Positions 53,682-63,468 of a stretch of DNA of 64,000 bases are shown piece after piece. The stretch's first letter is position 1. Every line of letters starts with the position of its first letter. The position numbers and the translations under genes are program-made. Under the pieces are notes generated by a model. It did not search any database, was not told where the DNA came from, and saw only the letters and a program-made list of their open reading frames with translations. The stretch comes from Shewanella basaltis (GTDB lineage: Bacteria > Pseudomonadota > Gammaproteobacteria > Enterobacterales > Shewanellaceae), in assembly GCF_023283885.1 (NCBI RefSeq), contig NZ_JAKILA010000001.1:248001-312000 (forward strand), given 5' to 3'.

Positions 53682-55160
53682 TTAAAATCGATACTCAAAA
53701 GTCGAAAACACTGTCGCATGTGTATCATCGTCTTGCACCTCAAACTCAGAGTTCGCCACGCTCCCTCCCAAGGTCAACATGCCATTAAATACTGGCATAC
53801 GGTAAGACAACTCCAACATCAATAAATCTTCTTTTGATGGCTGTGGAGCCCATGCACTCGCGCGGTTAGCGCCATCTTTATTAAGCTGAGCATAACGCAG
53901 GATAGAAGTAAAACCATGACTATTTTCAAACTGTCCAATCAGCCCCAATACATAAGTTTGCGCATCACTGTCATAAGTGCTGCCATAGGCACGACCGTAA
54001 TAACGTGAGCCACTTTGGTACATTGAGTGTTCATAAAAACAGTTATATTCAGATCCAGCATCACAATTGACCATAGTGTCTGAATATTCAAAAAAGACTT
54101 TATATTGCTGTTTTGAAAAATTAAATCGCGAGTCTACGCCGAACATTTGTCCGCAATCTGACATACTCGACGCATTTGAGGCATTTTCGCAGGTTTGCTC
54201 TACATATAAACCAACAGGCATACCAAACCATTCATCGCTATAACGCACATCGAAGCCTGTCATTTGATTGGTATTACTGCTGCAATCAGTTGAATTGCAT
54301 TCTTGCGGGTCAGTAATGGCCTCAAAGGCACTATCTACATCACACTCTTGCTCTTCGCCACAAAACATCGCAGTCCAAGACACACCAACTTCAAGCTGTT
54401 TTAATGGCTTTATCGACCCACGCAATGACCACAGCATCGCATTAGCAGCATAACGTTCTTGTTCAGTGAGACTGACACCCGCGGTCAATGTCCAAGCACC
54501 TAACCAAGAAAGTAACGGGGTTTCAAATGCTTGAGGGTTATTTCGACTTATCATTAACGACGACATTGGCCTTGCATTTGTCGACATATGCAAAGAAGAG
54601 TCAAACCCTGGGCCCCACCACTGCGCAACCGTTCCAAATGTGGTGACCCAATTCCCTAAAATTACTGCAATGTAGTTATCGTCAAAACGAAAGTCTTTAT
54701 CGTCATTCGGGTGGTAATTTGCCGACGCCGAAAGTTTATAAGCAAGATGTTGCCCCAAATACTCATGAGAGCCTTGTATTTGGCCTTTTTCTCGATAGTC
54801 CGAGCCAAAGTGCTGAAAACGAGCAGCATCAGTTGCCGCAGCAACTTTAACGCGCGTATTGCCTCGATTATTCACTGCGCCTTGATAGTAAAAATTAACC
54901 CGAGCATAGGCTTCAATTAATGCTTTACTCAACAACGACGGCTCTGCTCGCGCTAAATCAACCCCAATACCAGACCACATTAAAGGATAGGTATTAATGG
55001 GAGAAGTAATTACCCCAGCATCGGCAAGCGCTTGTATATCTGCACGTAAGTAAATATCACTGGTATCTACCCAGGGTGCTGCTTGCGCTGCAGAGCATAA
55101 TAACGCCGAGCTTAACCCCAATGAAACGACTAACTTACTTAAGCAAAATCCCTTTAACAT
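53682..55160 (-). CDS. Wzi-like capsule assembly outer-membrane protein
   Basis: 492 residues from ATG 55158-55160. Signal peptide (about 1-27). The N-terminal PWVDTSDIYLRADIQALADAGVITSPINTYPLMWSGI is the conserved opening of the Wzi family. The remainder is a barrel with motifs such as NYIAVILGNWVTTFGTVAQWWGPGFDSSL, SRNNPQAFETPLLSWLGAWTL, and ends FSTFEYRF. Wzi helps anchor capsule to the outer membrane. It follows coaD by 8 bases; its function agrees with the yjb exopolysaccharide locus next door. Confidence 0.85.
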   Translation of the reverse strand: MLKGFCLSKLVVSLGLSSALLCSAAQAAPWVDTSDIYLRADIQALADAGVITSPINTYPLMWSGIGVDLARAEPSLLSKALIEAYARVNFYYQGAVNNRGNTRVKVAAATDAARFQHFGSDYREKGQIQGSHEYLGQHLAYKLSASANYHPNDDKDFRFDDNYIAVILGNWVTTFGTVAQWWGPGFDSSLHMSTNARPMSSLMISRNNPQAFETPLLSWLGAWTLTAGVSLTEQERYAANAMLWSLRGSIKPLKQLEVGVSWTAMFCGEEQECDVDSAFEAITDPQECNSTDCSSNTNQMTGFDVRYSDEWFGMPVGLYVEQTCENASNASSMSDCGQMFGVDSRFNFSKQQYKVFFEYSDTMVNCDAGSEYNCFYEHSMYQSGSRYYGRAYGSTYDSDAQTYVLGLIGQFENSHGFTSILRYAQLNKDGANRASAWAPQPSKEDLLMLELSYRMPVFNGMLTLGGSVANSEFEVQDDDTHATVFSTFEYRF

Positions 55161-55168
55161 CAATCAAA

Positions 55169-55666
<498 letters not shown>

Positions 55667-55909
55667 TCAAAGCCATAAATTTAGTGTTAGCATTACGCGT
55701 ATTTTAACAGCTCATGCCTGTGCAACACACGTGTAATTGATAATTAATTAAACTGTTTTTGTAAAAAAACTGAAAATCGTGTAAATTAGCCATTCGAACA
55801 AGCTGAATATTTATTAAGCATTTGTGTCGAATTATATATGGAAGTAAATCGATTATGTGCTAATCTTCCATCTAGGTGTGTTTGAATAATTTACGGGAAG
55901 ACTTTCAAT

Positions 55910-56191
55910 ATGAAAAAATCAGCTATCGCGTTAACGACTGCTTTATTAATGATCGGTTCAGCTTATGCTGCTGACCCAAAACCAACTAATAAGACTGTAT
56001 CAAAAACTGGGCAGCCATTAGTTGGTAGCGAAGTTGTTTTAGCAGGTGGTCTTGCTGCATTGGGCGTTGCAACTGCCCTAAACGACAACGAAGAAAATAG
56101 TGGTAACAGCACTTCCAACACAGGTACTGGCACAACTACAACAAGTACTGGTACAGGCACTGGTACAACTACGACTTCAGTCACAAACTAA
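55910..56191 (+). CDS. YjbE/GfcA-like small Thr-rich secreted protein
   Basis: 93 residues. Signal peptide (about 1-20), a Gly/Ala hydrophobic stretch (VVLAGGLAALGVATAL), then an acidic and Thr/Gly/Ser-rich tail. Length and composition match YjbE/GfcA, the small first gene of yjbEFGH and group 4 capsule operons. GGGAAG ribosome binding site. A terminator follows directly, so most transcripts probably stop here. Confidence 0.75.
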   Translation: MKKSAIALTTALLMIGSAYAADPKPTNKTVSKTGQPLVGSEVVLAGGLAALGVATALNDNEENSGNSTSNTGTGTTTTSTGTGTGTTTTSVTN

Positions 56192-56206
56192 GTTTGTACG
56201 TTGGCC

Positions 56207-56236
56207 AAAAAAGCACATTTTTTAATGTGCTTTTTT
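56207..56236 (+). terminator. terminator between yjbE-like gene and yjbF
   Basis: AAAAAAGCACATT pairs with AATGTGCTTTTTT. Placed inside the operon, it should leave yjbE transcripts in excess over yjbFGH. Confidence 0.92.
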
Positions 56237-56283
56237 ATTTTCTTTTTTCAGCCATGATTTTAAGCTTAAGGAATTGAGCTCGT

Positions 56284-57003
56284 ATGCCTTCAATTTTCAA
56301 TAACAAGTTCCTACTTATCTTAACCTTATTCTTAACCGTGACAGGCTGTAGTAATACCTTTAAGCATGTTGGTGGCATGCTTAAACAAAGTATTGTGGGT
56401 TTACCAGATGATAATATTCCTGCAGCTGAAATAGACAACAGCCCATACTCCAGTATTTATGCAAGAATCAATAACTCGCACAATGTCTATGTTCTTTTAG
56501 CTTTAGTTGAAGCGCCGCAAACCTTCCCGGCAACAACAATCCAGGCTCAAAATGCAGAGCTAAAATGGATTTCATCTGATGCAGGTATGCTCGTCACTCG
56601 ACATGGGCGCTTACTCAAAACGGTCAATTTCTTTTACGGTGACCGAATCAACATCAGTAGCGAACAAATCGATCCGCTTATGTTGGGCCTGCATTTAAAC
56701 AGTACCCCGTTACAATGGACAAGCACAATAGATTGGCAACCAGGCTATCATATCAATTATGAGCAACGCTCAACATTTAGTTTTGTGAGCGACGAAACGA
56801 TTACAATTAACGAAAAACCCCTAACGCTTAAAAAATTCAACGAACATGTGGTGGTTCCTCATCTTGATATTGAATATGACAATCAGTTTTGGATAGATGC
56901 CTCAAACGGTATGGTGATAAAAAGTAATCAAAAAATTGCTCCAAACCTGCCTTATATCGAGATCACCTTATTAAAGCCATATGAATTCAAGGATAATAAA
57001 TGA
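56284..57003 (+). CDS. yjbF: YjbF/GfcB-family lipoprotein
   Basis: 239 residues. Lipoprotein signal with lipobox VTGC-S (about 18-22). Group 4 capsule lipoprotein pattern: IYARINNSHNVYVLLALVEA, ELKWISSDAGMLVTRHGRLLKTVNF, and QPGYHINYEQRSTFSFVS. Start overlap with yjbG (ATGA at the 3' end). Part of an exopolysaccharide export system in the envelope. Confidence 0.88.
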   Translation: MPSIFNNKFLLILTLFLTVTGCSNTFKHVGGMLKQSIVGLPDDNIPAAEIDNSPYSSIYARINNSHNVYVLLALVEAPQTFPATTIQAQNAELKWISSDAGMLVTRHGRLLKTVNFFYGDRINISSEQIDPLMLGLHLNSTPLQWTSTIDWQPGYHINYEQRSTFSFVSDETITINEKPLTLKKFNEHVVVPHLDIEYDNQFWIDASNGMVIKSNQKIAPNLPYIEITLLKPYEFKDNK

Positions 57004-57785
57004 AGCCGTTAATTACACTTTATGCGTTGATGGCATTGCTACTGTGCACACCACAGGTTATTGCTGAAACACTCATTACAGTCACTTACACTCACGACGA
57101 AGCAGATGAAAAAAATGTTGTGGCATTAAGATATGAACACGCCCCACGTTTAACTCAAGTCGTAAAAGATGCCATGCTACATACTGACGTTATTGCCAAT
57201 GCTGAGCCACAGCCTATTTACTGGTTGGGTTCTGCACTTTATGACATCAGCACACAACGTCTGTTTCAACAAAAACAAACAAACATCCTTAACTTACTCA
57301 AAACCCAATACGAAGACATAGATAAACCAAATAATATCAAAGCATTAAAAAGCCTTTCTTCGTGGGTAGCAAATAATCAATTTCTTGAGCGTCAATTTAT
57401 TCCCCTCGACTATGATGCCATTAGATTAAAAAATGAGCTCGACCCATTATTAGCAGGAAAATATTTACTTGCGCTTGAAAGCAAGCCACAAGATATTTTG
57501 GTATTAGGTGCTGTTGCCCAAAATGGTCCTCAACCTTTTGTTGTAAGGCAAGGGGCTTCACAATACTTAGACAAAGCACAACCATTAGCGCATTCAGAAA
57601 ATAGCTTCGCTTGGCTAATCCAACCCGATGGAAAACAGCAAAAATATCCTATTGCTTATTGGAATCAACAACATATTGATATCGCACCAGGGGCGATTAT
57701 CTACCTTGATTTCGACGGTGTAAGAGATAACGAGCCAGCATTGAACCAACAAATTCTAGAACTACTAAAACATTGGGTACGTTAA
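57000..57785 (+). CDS. yjbG: YjbG/GfcC-family exported protein
   Basis: 261 residues with signal peptide (about 1-22). GfcC-like features: APRLTQVVKDAM, YWLGSALYDIS, DYDAIRLKNELDPLLAGKYLLAL, and IDIAPGAIIYLDFDG. Periplasmic, works with YjbF and YjbH. ATGA overlap with yjbF; yjbH follows by 2 bases. Confidence 0.87.
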   Translation: MKPLITLYALMALLLCTPQVIAETLITVTYTHDEADEKNVVALRYEHAPRLTQVVKDAMLHTDVIANAEPQPIYWLGSALYDISTQRLFQQKQTNILNLLKTQYEDIDKPNNIKALKSLSSWVANNQFLERQFIPLDYDAIRLKNELDPLLAGKYLLALESKPQDILVLGAVAQNGPQPFVVRQGASQYLDKAQPLAHSENSFAWLIQPDGKQQKYPIAYWNQQHIDIAPGAIIYLDFDGVRDNEPALNQQILELLKHWVR

Positions 57786-57787
57786 CC

Positions 57788-59977
57788 ATGAACCATGCAA
57801 AACAAACTGCCTTTTCTGTTTTTGCCATTTCATTCATGGTAAGCGGAATTGCTATCAGTACCACAGCGCACAGCGATGAACTTTCAACCCCAAAACTGAC
57901 ACCTTCACAATATGATTTTGGTGGCGTGGGCCTCATTCAAATGCCCACGGGTAGAATGGCAGCTGAAGGCGAATTTAGTGTAACCGGCACCTTTAACGAA
58001 GATTATTATCACGGTGCACTATCACTGCAGTTATTTCCCTGGTTAGAAACCACTATCCGCTATACCCAAGTACCAGACGTGCTCTACAGTAACGATCCAA
58101 GCTTCAGTGGTGACACTTACTACACCGACAAAGGCATCGACGTAAAATTACGTTTGTTGGAAGAAAGCTATTGGCTGCCAGAAACCTCTATTGGGGTGCG
58201 AGATATCGGTGGCACCGGCTTATTTGATAGCGAATATATTGCCATGACCAAAGGCTTTGGTCCTTTTGATGCCACCGTTGGTTTTGGTTGGGGTTATATC
58301 GGCAACCGCGGTAATGTTACTGATACCAATAAACCATCGTCAGTAGATTGTAACCGTAATACTGGGTACAAGGGCAAGGGCGGAAACGTTGACTTTGAGC
58401 GCTGGTTTAAGGGCTGCAGTGCCATTTTTGCCGGTATTGAATACCAAACTCCCTGGGACCCATTGCGCCTAAAAGTGGAATACGACGGTAATGATTACAA
58501 GTCTGATTTTGCTGCATTACGCACAGGTAACGAATTAACACAAGACAGCCCAATTAATTTTGGCGTCCTGTACCGAGTGAGTAATTGGGGCGACTTTAAG
58601 CTTAGTTATGAGCGCGGTAATACCTGGACTTTAGGGTTTAGTTTAGCCACTAACTTTAATTCCTTAAAATCAAATTGGCACGACACTCCAAAGCAACCGA
58701 TTGAAGAGAAACCGGATTTAGCCGACCGCAAAGTCGATTTACCGGAGCTTAATAAGCAATTAGCTTTTGATGCGGGCTATAAAGGCGCAAAAATTTACAT
58801 CAAAAATGATGAAGTCACCGTAGTCGCGACACAAACCAAATACCGTGATAGAAAATATGCTCACGATCATGTGGGGCGCATTTTAGTTAATCATTTCCCA
58901 CAGGCAAAGACCTTCAAAATCATTGAAGTTACCGGTAATTTACCAACAACAGAAACTCAAATTGACGCCAAACAGTTTATCGATGTCACGCAACATAATT
59001 ACATCGATGCAAAAGTAACCGACAGCACGACCGTTGTTGAACCTACTTTACCCACTGAAGTGGCCGACTGGGAAACACCTCACCAATGGAATTATGGTTT
59101 TGCACCTAAATTAAACCAATCTTTTGGTGGTTCAGAAAACTTTTACTTATTTAATGTTGGCATTAATGGTGGCGCGAGCCGCTGGTTAACTGAGAATATT
59201 GAAGTCAGCAGTTCGATGTATATCAACCTGTTCGATAACTACGATCAGTTTAAATATCAAACACCACCTGATGGCACCGATCTTAAACGCGTCAGAACCT
59301 TAGTCAGACAATATGTATCTGATACCACAGTACGTGTGGATAACTTACAGCTAACCTGGCTCGATAAACTCAGTGAAAATATCTATGCGCAAGCTTATGT
59401 TGGTTACCTCGAAATGATGTTTGGTGGCGTGGGCGGCGAAGTCCTCTATCGCCCAATGAACAGTGAATGGGCGTTTGGTGTTGATGCCAATTACGTCAAA
59501 CAACGCGATCCTGACAACATATTCGGTTTTTTCGAAAATGAAATAAACTATGATGCTGATTCTGGCCGCTATTACAGAGCTCAAACAGGCACCTTTACAG
59601 GACACGCCAGTGTGTATTACCAGCCAAAGTGGTTTGATGATGTGCTGCTTAAAGTGAGCTATGGCCAATATTTAGCAGAAGATCGCGGAGTAACAGTCGA
59701 TTTCTCTAAACAATTTGATAGTGGTGTTATCGTGGGTGCATTTGCCTCGAAAACCAACCTGTCTGCAGATGAGTTTGGCGAAGGCAGCTTTACTAAAGGC
59801 TTCTATATTTCAGTTCCTTTTGATGCGATTTTACCTGTACCTGTATCAAATCGCGGTAGCCTAGCGTGGCAACCATTAACACGAGACGGCGGCCAAAAAC
59901 TGGGGCGCAAATTTGAGCTCTATGGTGGCACAGACGCCAGAGCACCTTGGTTGAACAAACCAAGTACCGTGAAATAA
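57788..59977 (+). CDS. yjbH: YjbH/GfcD-family outer-membrane protein
   Basis: 729 residues from ATG 57788 (the longer frame starts at a TTG). Signal peptide (about 1-30). YjbH hallmark DFGGVGLIQMPTGRMAAEGEFSVTGTFNEDYYHGALSLQLFPWLETTIRYT. C-terminal barrel with AFGVDANYVKQRDPDNIFGFFE, TGHASVYYQPKWFDDVLLKVSYGQYLAEDRG and FSKQFDSGVIVGAFASKTN. Large outer-membrane component of the yjb polysaccharide system. Terminator 20 bases later. Confidence 0.92.
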   Translation: MNHAKQTAFSVFAISFMVSGIAISTTAHSDELSTPKLTPSQYDFGGVGLIQMPTGRMAAEGEFSVTGTFNEDYYHGALSLQLFPWLETTIRYTQVPDVLYSNDPSFSGDTYYTDKGIDVKLRLLEESYWLPETSIGVRDIGGTGLFDSEYIAMTKGFGPFDATVGFGWGYIGNRGNVTDTNKPSSVDCNRNTGYKGKGGNVDFERWFKGCSAIFAGIEYQTPWDPLRLKVEYDGNDYKSDFAALRTGNELTQDSPINFGVLYRVSNWGDFKLSYERGNTWTLGFSLATNFNSLKSNWHDTPKQPIEEKPDLADRKVDLPELNKQLAFDAGYKGAKIYIKNDEVTVVATQTKYRDRKYAHDHVGRILVNHFPQAKTFKIIEVTGNLPTTETQIDAKQFIDVTQHNYIDAKVTDSTTVVEPTLPTEVADWETPHQWNYGFAPKLNQSFGGSENFYLFNVGINGGASRWLTENIEVSSSMYINLFDNYDQFKYQTPPDGTDLKRVRTLVRQYVSDTTVRVDNLQLTWLDKLSENIYAQAYVGYLEMMFGGVGGEVLYRPMNSEWAFGVDANYVKQRDPDNIFGFFENEINYDADSGRYYRAQTGTFTGHASVYYQPKWFDDVLLKVSYGQYLAEDRGVTVDFSKQFDSGVIVGAFASKTNLSADEFGEGSFTKGFYISVPFDAILPVPVSNRGSLAWQPLTRDGGQKLGRKFELYGGTDARAPWLNKPSTVK

Positions 59978-59997
59978 CCTACGCTTACCCCTCATAA

Positions 59998-60031
59998 TAA
60001 AAAGGCAGAACGTTTACGTTCTGCCTTTTTA
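59998..60031 (+). terminator. yjb operon terminator
   Basis: AAAAAGGCAGAACGT pairs with ACGTTCTGCCTTTTT. Also usable by the convergent transferase gene. Confidence 0.94.
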
Positions 60032-60062
60032 TATACTCTACATTTATTATTTTCAGTCACGC

Positions 60063-61136
60063 TTAAGCTTTATCGATCGCCTCTAGGTAATCAACAATTC
60101 TTACCGATGCCAAGCCATCCGTTGGGCCAACATGGTCGTGTGTATATTGTTGCCTATTGGCTTGGTATGATTGCGGATTGGCTAATTGTTCAGGAATAGC
60201 TTTTATCAAGGATTTGTAGTTATCTACATGCAAACCAATCTCCTTGTAAAGCACATTGTCTTTACCAAAGCGCTTTTCAAATCGATACTTAAAAATACCG
60301 CGATAGGTCCATTTAAGCTTAAAGAAGTTACACACAATAACAGGCCTGTCTATTGCGGCAAACTCAAATAATGTACTGGAGGCTTCGCTCAATAAAATAT
60401 CTGCATTTTGAATAAAAGGTAACAATGATATGTCGTTTTCATTGGCGACATAAACATTGGAAAACCTTGCCCACTTCGCTAACTTTGCTCTTTGATTAGC
60501 GTATTGTGGCCTTACTTGAGTTAACGAATGCGGCTTAATCAGAATATTGTACTCTTTAAAATCTTCAGGCCAATTGTCAGGAAAACACTCTAAAGAGCTC
60601 GGATTGAATGTTGGTGCATACAAAATAGTTTTTTTGCTGGTATCTAAACCTAACTGAGTTAAGTTTAAACCCAAGTCTTGATGCTTAAATAATGGATCAA
60701 GTTTAGAAAAACCGACCGCAACAAAGTTACCCTTTGGGTAATACTGCTTAATTTTTTCAAGGCGTAAGGCACCCTCTATAAACCTAACCGTCATTGGTGT
60801 GATAGATTTATGGTAATACGAAGGTTTAGGGCCAACACCATGCCCTAATTGTGCCGTTTTAGAATATTGATGAACTGAATTAAGGTGTGGAAATTCATTA
60901 CCAAAAAATACCCAATCTGGTTTTATTGTCACATACACTTGTTCTGCTTCTTGAGTGTTACTCACCCAGATACATTCAACGCCGACCTCATCAAATGTTT
61001 TCGCCAGAACCTCTTGGTCATTTTTGTTGCTATAACACACCATTTTTACGATGTGACCACGAAGGGTTAATTCTTGAATAACAGGCATGTACTGAGGAAT
61101 GTAGTACACATTTAACGTATCGAAAACGATAAACAT
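60063..61136 (-). CDS. CDP-glycerol glycerophosphotransferase-family protein
   Basis: 357 residues. TagB/TagF-like glycosyltransferase fold: SKTAQLGHGVGPKPSYYHK, KKTILYAPTFNPSS, YNILIKPHSLTQVRP, and DILLSEASSTLFEFAAIDRPVIV. The GHGVG and PTF/KPH elements hold the catalytic His residues of teichoic-acid polymerase enzymes. Probably transfers glycerol phosphate or a related alditol phosphate from a CDP donor to a surface glycan. Divergent from a gene that could make such a donor. Confidence 0.85.
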   Translation of the reverse strand: MFIVFDTLNVYYIPQYMPVIQELTLRGHIVKMVCYSNKNDQEVLAKTFDEVGVECIWVSNTQEAEQVYVTIKPDWVFFGNEFPHLNSVHQYSKTAQLGHGVGPKPSYYHKSITPMTVRFIEGALRLEKIKQYYPKGNFVAVGFSKLDPLFKHQDLGLNLTQLGLDTSKKTILYAPTFNPSSLECFPDNWPEDFKEYNILIKPHSLTQVRPQYANQRAKLAKWARFSNVYVANENDISLLPFIQNADILLSEASSTLFEFAAIDRPVIVCNFFKLKWTYRGIFKYRFEKRFGKDNVLYKEIGLHVDNYKSLIKAIPEQLANPQSYQANRQQYTHDHVGPTDGLASVRIVDYLEAIDKA

Positions 61137-61391
61137 AATAATCTCTTATTTTAATTAACGCTAAAAACAGCTAGTGATACAACAAAAGTAGAGTATATCA
61201 ACTTAACAATAAATTGTTATCTCTGTAACGTTTACCTCAAGCTGACATCTAAATATGCGCATCAGCAACGTAACTAACTTAGTTTAATTGATAGGACTCA
61301 CTCAAGCACGTTAATTACCTCGACTAAGATAGACTCACAGAGTGAGATAAATTAAGATAGAAACAAATTTTTTGAATGTTAAAGCCTAAAA
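61137..61391. other. divergent promoter region
   Basis: 255 AT-rich bases between the transferase and the HIT-cytidylyltransferase genes. No operator or RNA element seen. Confidence 0.4.
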
Positions 61392-62261
61392 ATGCCACAA
61401 TCTACTTTACGCAAATTTGATTATCCACAAAGCTTAATTAAGTCATATCACCATTGGCATCTTTTACTCAGACCAGATCAACCGACTCTTGGTTCTATGG
61501 TGTTAGTGTGTAAAGAAAATGTCCATCAATATTCGGGGATATCCGCTGAAGCTGCGAATGAACAAAAACACATTATTGCTGATATTGAGCGCGTACTTAA
61601 ACACAGATTTGATTGCCATAAAGTCAATTACTTGATGCTAATGATGGTTGATCCAGCTGTGCACTTTCATGTTATCCCTCGTTACGAGTTCCCAATCGAG
61701 TTTTGCGGTAAGGAATTTACCGATAGTCAGTGGCCTCAAGCACCGAGTTTAGCAGATCAACTGCAGCTCGATACCATCCTGAAAGCTGAGTTATTAAAAA
61801 CCTTAAAAAGCGATTTTGCAGCGACAGAACCTGCAGATGAAGCGGTGTCTGGCAAAAAATACCGCCGCATGTATACCTCAGGCTGTTTTGATATATTTCA
61901 TCAAGGGCATTTAAATATATTACGTAACACCAAGGCACTGTGTGATTATTTGATTGTCGGTGTATCAACAGACGAGTTAATTATAAAGTCTAAAGGACGT
62001 CCACCTATTATTCCATTTGAAGAGCGCATCTCGATTTTAGAAGCCAATCGCTACGTCGATGAAGTGATACCTCAAATCGATAAAGACAAACAAAAAGTCG
62101 TTGATGAATATCAAATCGATGCAATTTCAGTCGGTTCGGATTGGAAAGGCAAATACCCTGAAGTCAGCTGCGAAATGGTATATTTTGACTATACACCTAA
62201 CGTAAGCTCTACGGTGCTCAAGCAAAAGCTTAATATCACACCTAAAGAAGCAGACAAATAA
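61392..62261 (+). CDS. HIT-domain and glycerol-3-phosphate cytidylyltransferase fusion
   Basis: 289 residues in two domains. About 1-110 resembles a HIT hydrolase/transferase, with VDPAVHFHVIPRYEFP near the His-x-His motif and LGSMVLVCKENVHQYSG before it. About 157-280 is a cytidylyltransferase of the TagD/GCT type: MYTSGCFDIFHQGHLNIL (HxGH), GVSTDELIIKSKGRPPIIPFEERI, and the C-terminal TPNVSSTVLKQKL (ISST-like). It likely makes CDP-glycerol or a related CDP-alditol. The role of the HIT domain is unknown. Weak ribosome binding site. Confidence 0.85.
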   Translation: MPQSTLRKFDYPQSLIKSYHHWHLLLRPDQPTLGSMVLVCKENVHQYSGISAEAANEQKHIIADIERVLKHRFDCHKVNYLMLMMVDPAVHFHVIPRYEFPIEFCGKEFTDSQWPQAPSLADQLQLDTILKAELLKTLKSDFAATEPADEAVSGKKYRRMYTSGCFDIFHQGHLNILRNTKALCDYLIVGVSTDELIIKSKGRPPIIPFEERISILEANRYVDEVIPQIDKDKQKVVDEYQIDAISVGSDWKGKYPEVSCEMVYFDYTPNVSSTVLKQKLNITPKEADK

Positions 62262-62281
62262 CTCAAATACCGTGTATAAAT

Positions 62282-62312
62282 GCAAAAACGCCACTTAGTG
62301 TGGCGTTTTTGC
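62282..62312. terminator. bidirectional terminator
   Basis: GCAAAAACGCCAC pairs with GTGGCGTTTTTGC, between two convergent genes. Confidence 0.93.
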
Positions 62313-62318
62313 ATTATT

Positions 62319-63359
62319 CTATCGGGCTCGTTCTGCAATTAGCTTTTTCATGCTTTGTATCACGTCATCAGTCTCAATCATCGCCATTAAATGCTCGCCT
62401 TTGGCTCGTTTGCCCCATTTAACTAAACCATCAACCTGTTGCGCTATCACCTCATGGTAAATCGATACCGTATAGTCACGATAATAGTATGGCCCAGTCC
62501 GCCCAGGGTTTGAATGTGCATATAAGCCAATTACAGGCGTGCCCTGAGTCACTGCCATGTGCAATGGCCCGGTATCTGGAGCAAGCACAAAACTTGCTTG
62601 TTTTAACAAGGCTAATAATTGCGTTAAACTTGTTTTACCCACCTGATTGTCGAAGGTGTGTTGACTATGAGACTGAATAACATCTGCTAGATTTTTTTCA
62701 AGTACCGTCGGGCCGCCACACAACATGACCTTAAAGCCTTGCGATATTGCGTAATCAGCTGCAGCCGCATAACGCTCAGGCAACCAGTTGCGCTCAGCTT
62801 TACTGGCTGCGGCACAAATCACCATCACTTTGCCATCCCCAATAAGTTGAGCAGCAAAGTCACTATCACTTTGGGGTACAGGAATGTGCCAACTTGGCGT
62901 TAAGTCCTTAACCCCTACCGCTTTGGCAAATCCCATAAAGCCATCTAACACATGTGGCTCAGCGATAGGCTCAACAGCATGGTTGGTCACCAACCATTGG
63001 CCTTCTTTGGCTCGTGCTTTGTCAAAACCAACACGCACCCGAGCTTTGATCATAAGCGATGCTATGGTGGCTCGCAGGGCGATTTGCATATGCAACAGCA
63101 CATCGAAATGTTGACCGTTTAGCTCGCTACGCAGTTGGGTATAACTACGCCACCCTTTAGATTTATCAAAAACAACAAACTTAATACCCGGTAAATGCTT
63201 GAGTAATTGGTACTCAACTTTGCCGATCACCCAGGTGATCGCTAAATCTGGATAATGCTTTTGAATAGCTTGAACCATCGCCACGGCATGACACACATCG
63301 CCAATAGCAGACAAACGCAGTAAACATAATGAACGTATCGCACTAAAGTCAGCTTTCAT
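62319..63359 (-). CDS. glycosyltransferase family 9 (heptosyltransferase-like)
   Basis: 346 residues. GT9 pattern: LCLLRLSAIGDVCHAVAMVQAIQ at the N-terminus, VLLHMQIALRATIASLMIKARVRVGFDKAR, MVICAAASKAERNWLPERYA, and FVLAPDTGPLHMAVTQGTPVIGLYAHSNPGRTGPY (donor-binding). Probably an inner-core LPS heptosyltransferase at the cytoplasmic face of the inner membrane. Divergent from kdkA, another LPS-core gene. Confidence 0.92.
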   Translation of the reverse strand: MKADFSAIRSLCLLRLSAIGDVCHAVAMVQAIQKHYPDLAITWVIGKVEYQLLKHLPGIKFVVFDKSKGWRSYTQLRSELNGQHFDVLLHMQIALRATIASLMIKARVRVGFDKARAKEGQWLVTNHAVEPIAEPHVLDGFMGFAKAVGVKDLTPSWHIPVPQSDSDFAAQLIGDGKVMVICAAASKAERNWLPERYAAAADYAISQGFKVMLCGGPTVLEKNLADVIQSHSQHTFDNQVGKTSLTQLLALLKQASFVLAPDTGPLHMAVTQGTPVIGLYAHSNPGRTGPYYYRDYTVSIYHEVIAQQVDGLVKWGKRAKGEHLMAMIETDDVIQSMKKLIAERAR

Positions 63360-63468
63360 TGAATATCCAATATGCGTCAGTGAAAAAGATGGAAGGAATG
63401 CAAGTGAGTGATCTTAAGGTATAATGTTATTTCGATCCACAATCAAGCCCGTGCTATTTGATAATTAG

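Noticed and set aside
56110..56190. GGTACTGGCAC-type short repeats
   Set aside because: These are low-complexity Thr/Gly codons in the YjbE-like tail, not a CRISPR array or minisatellite of note.
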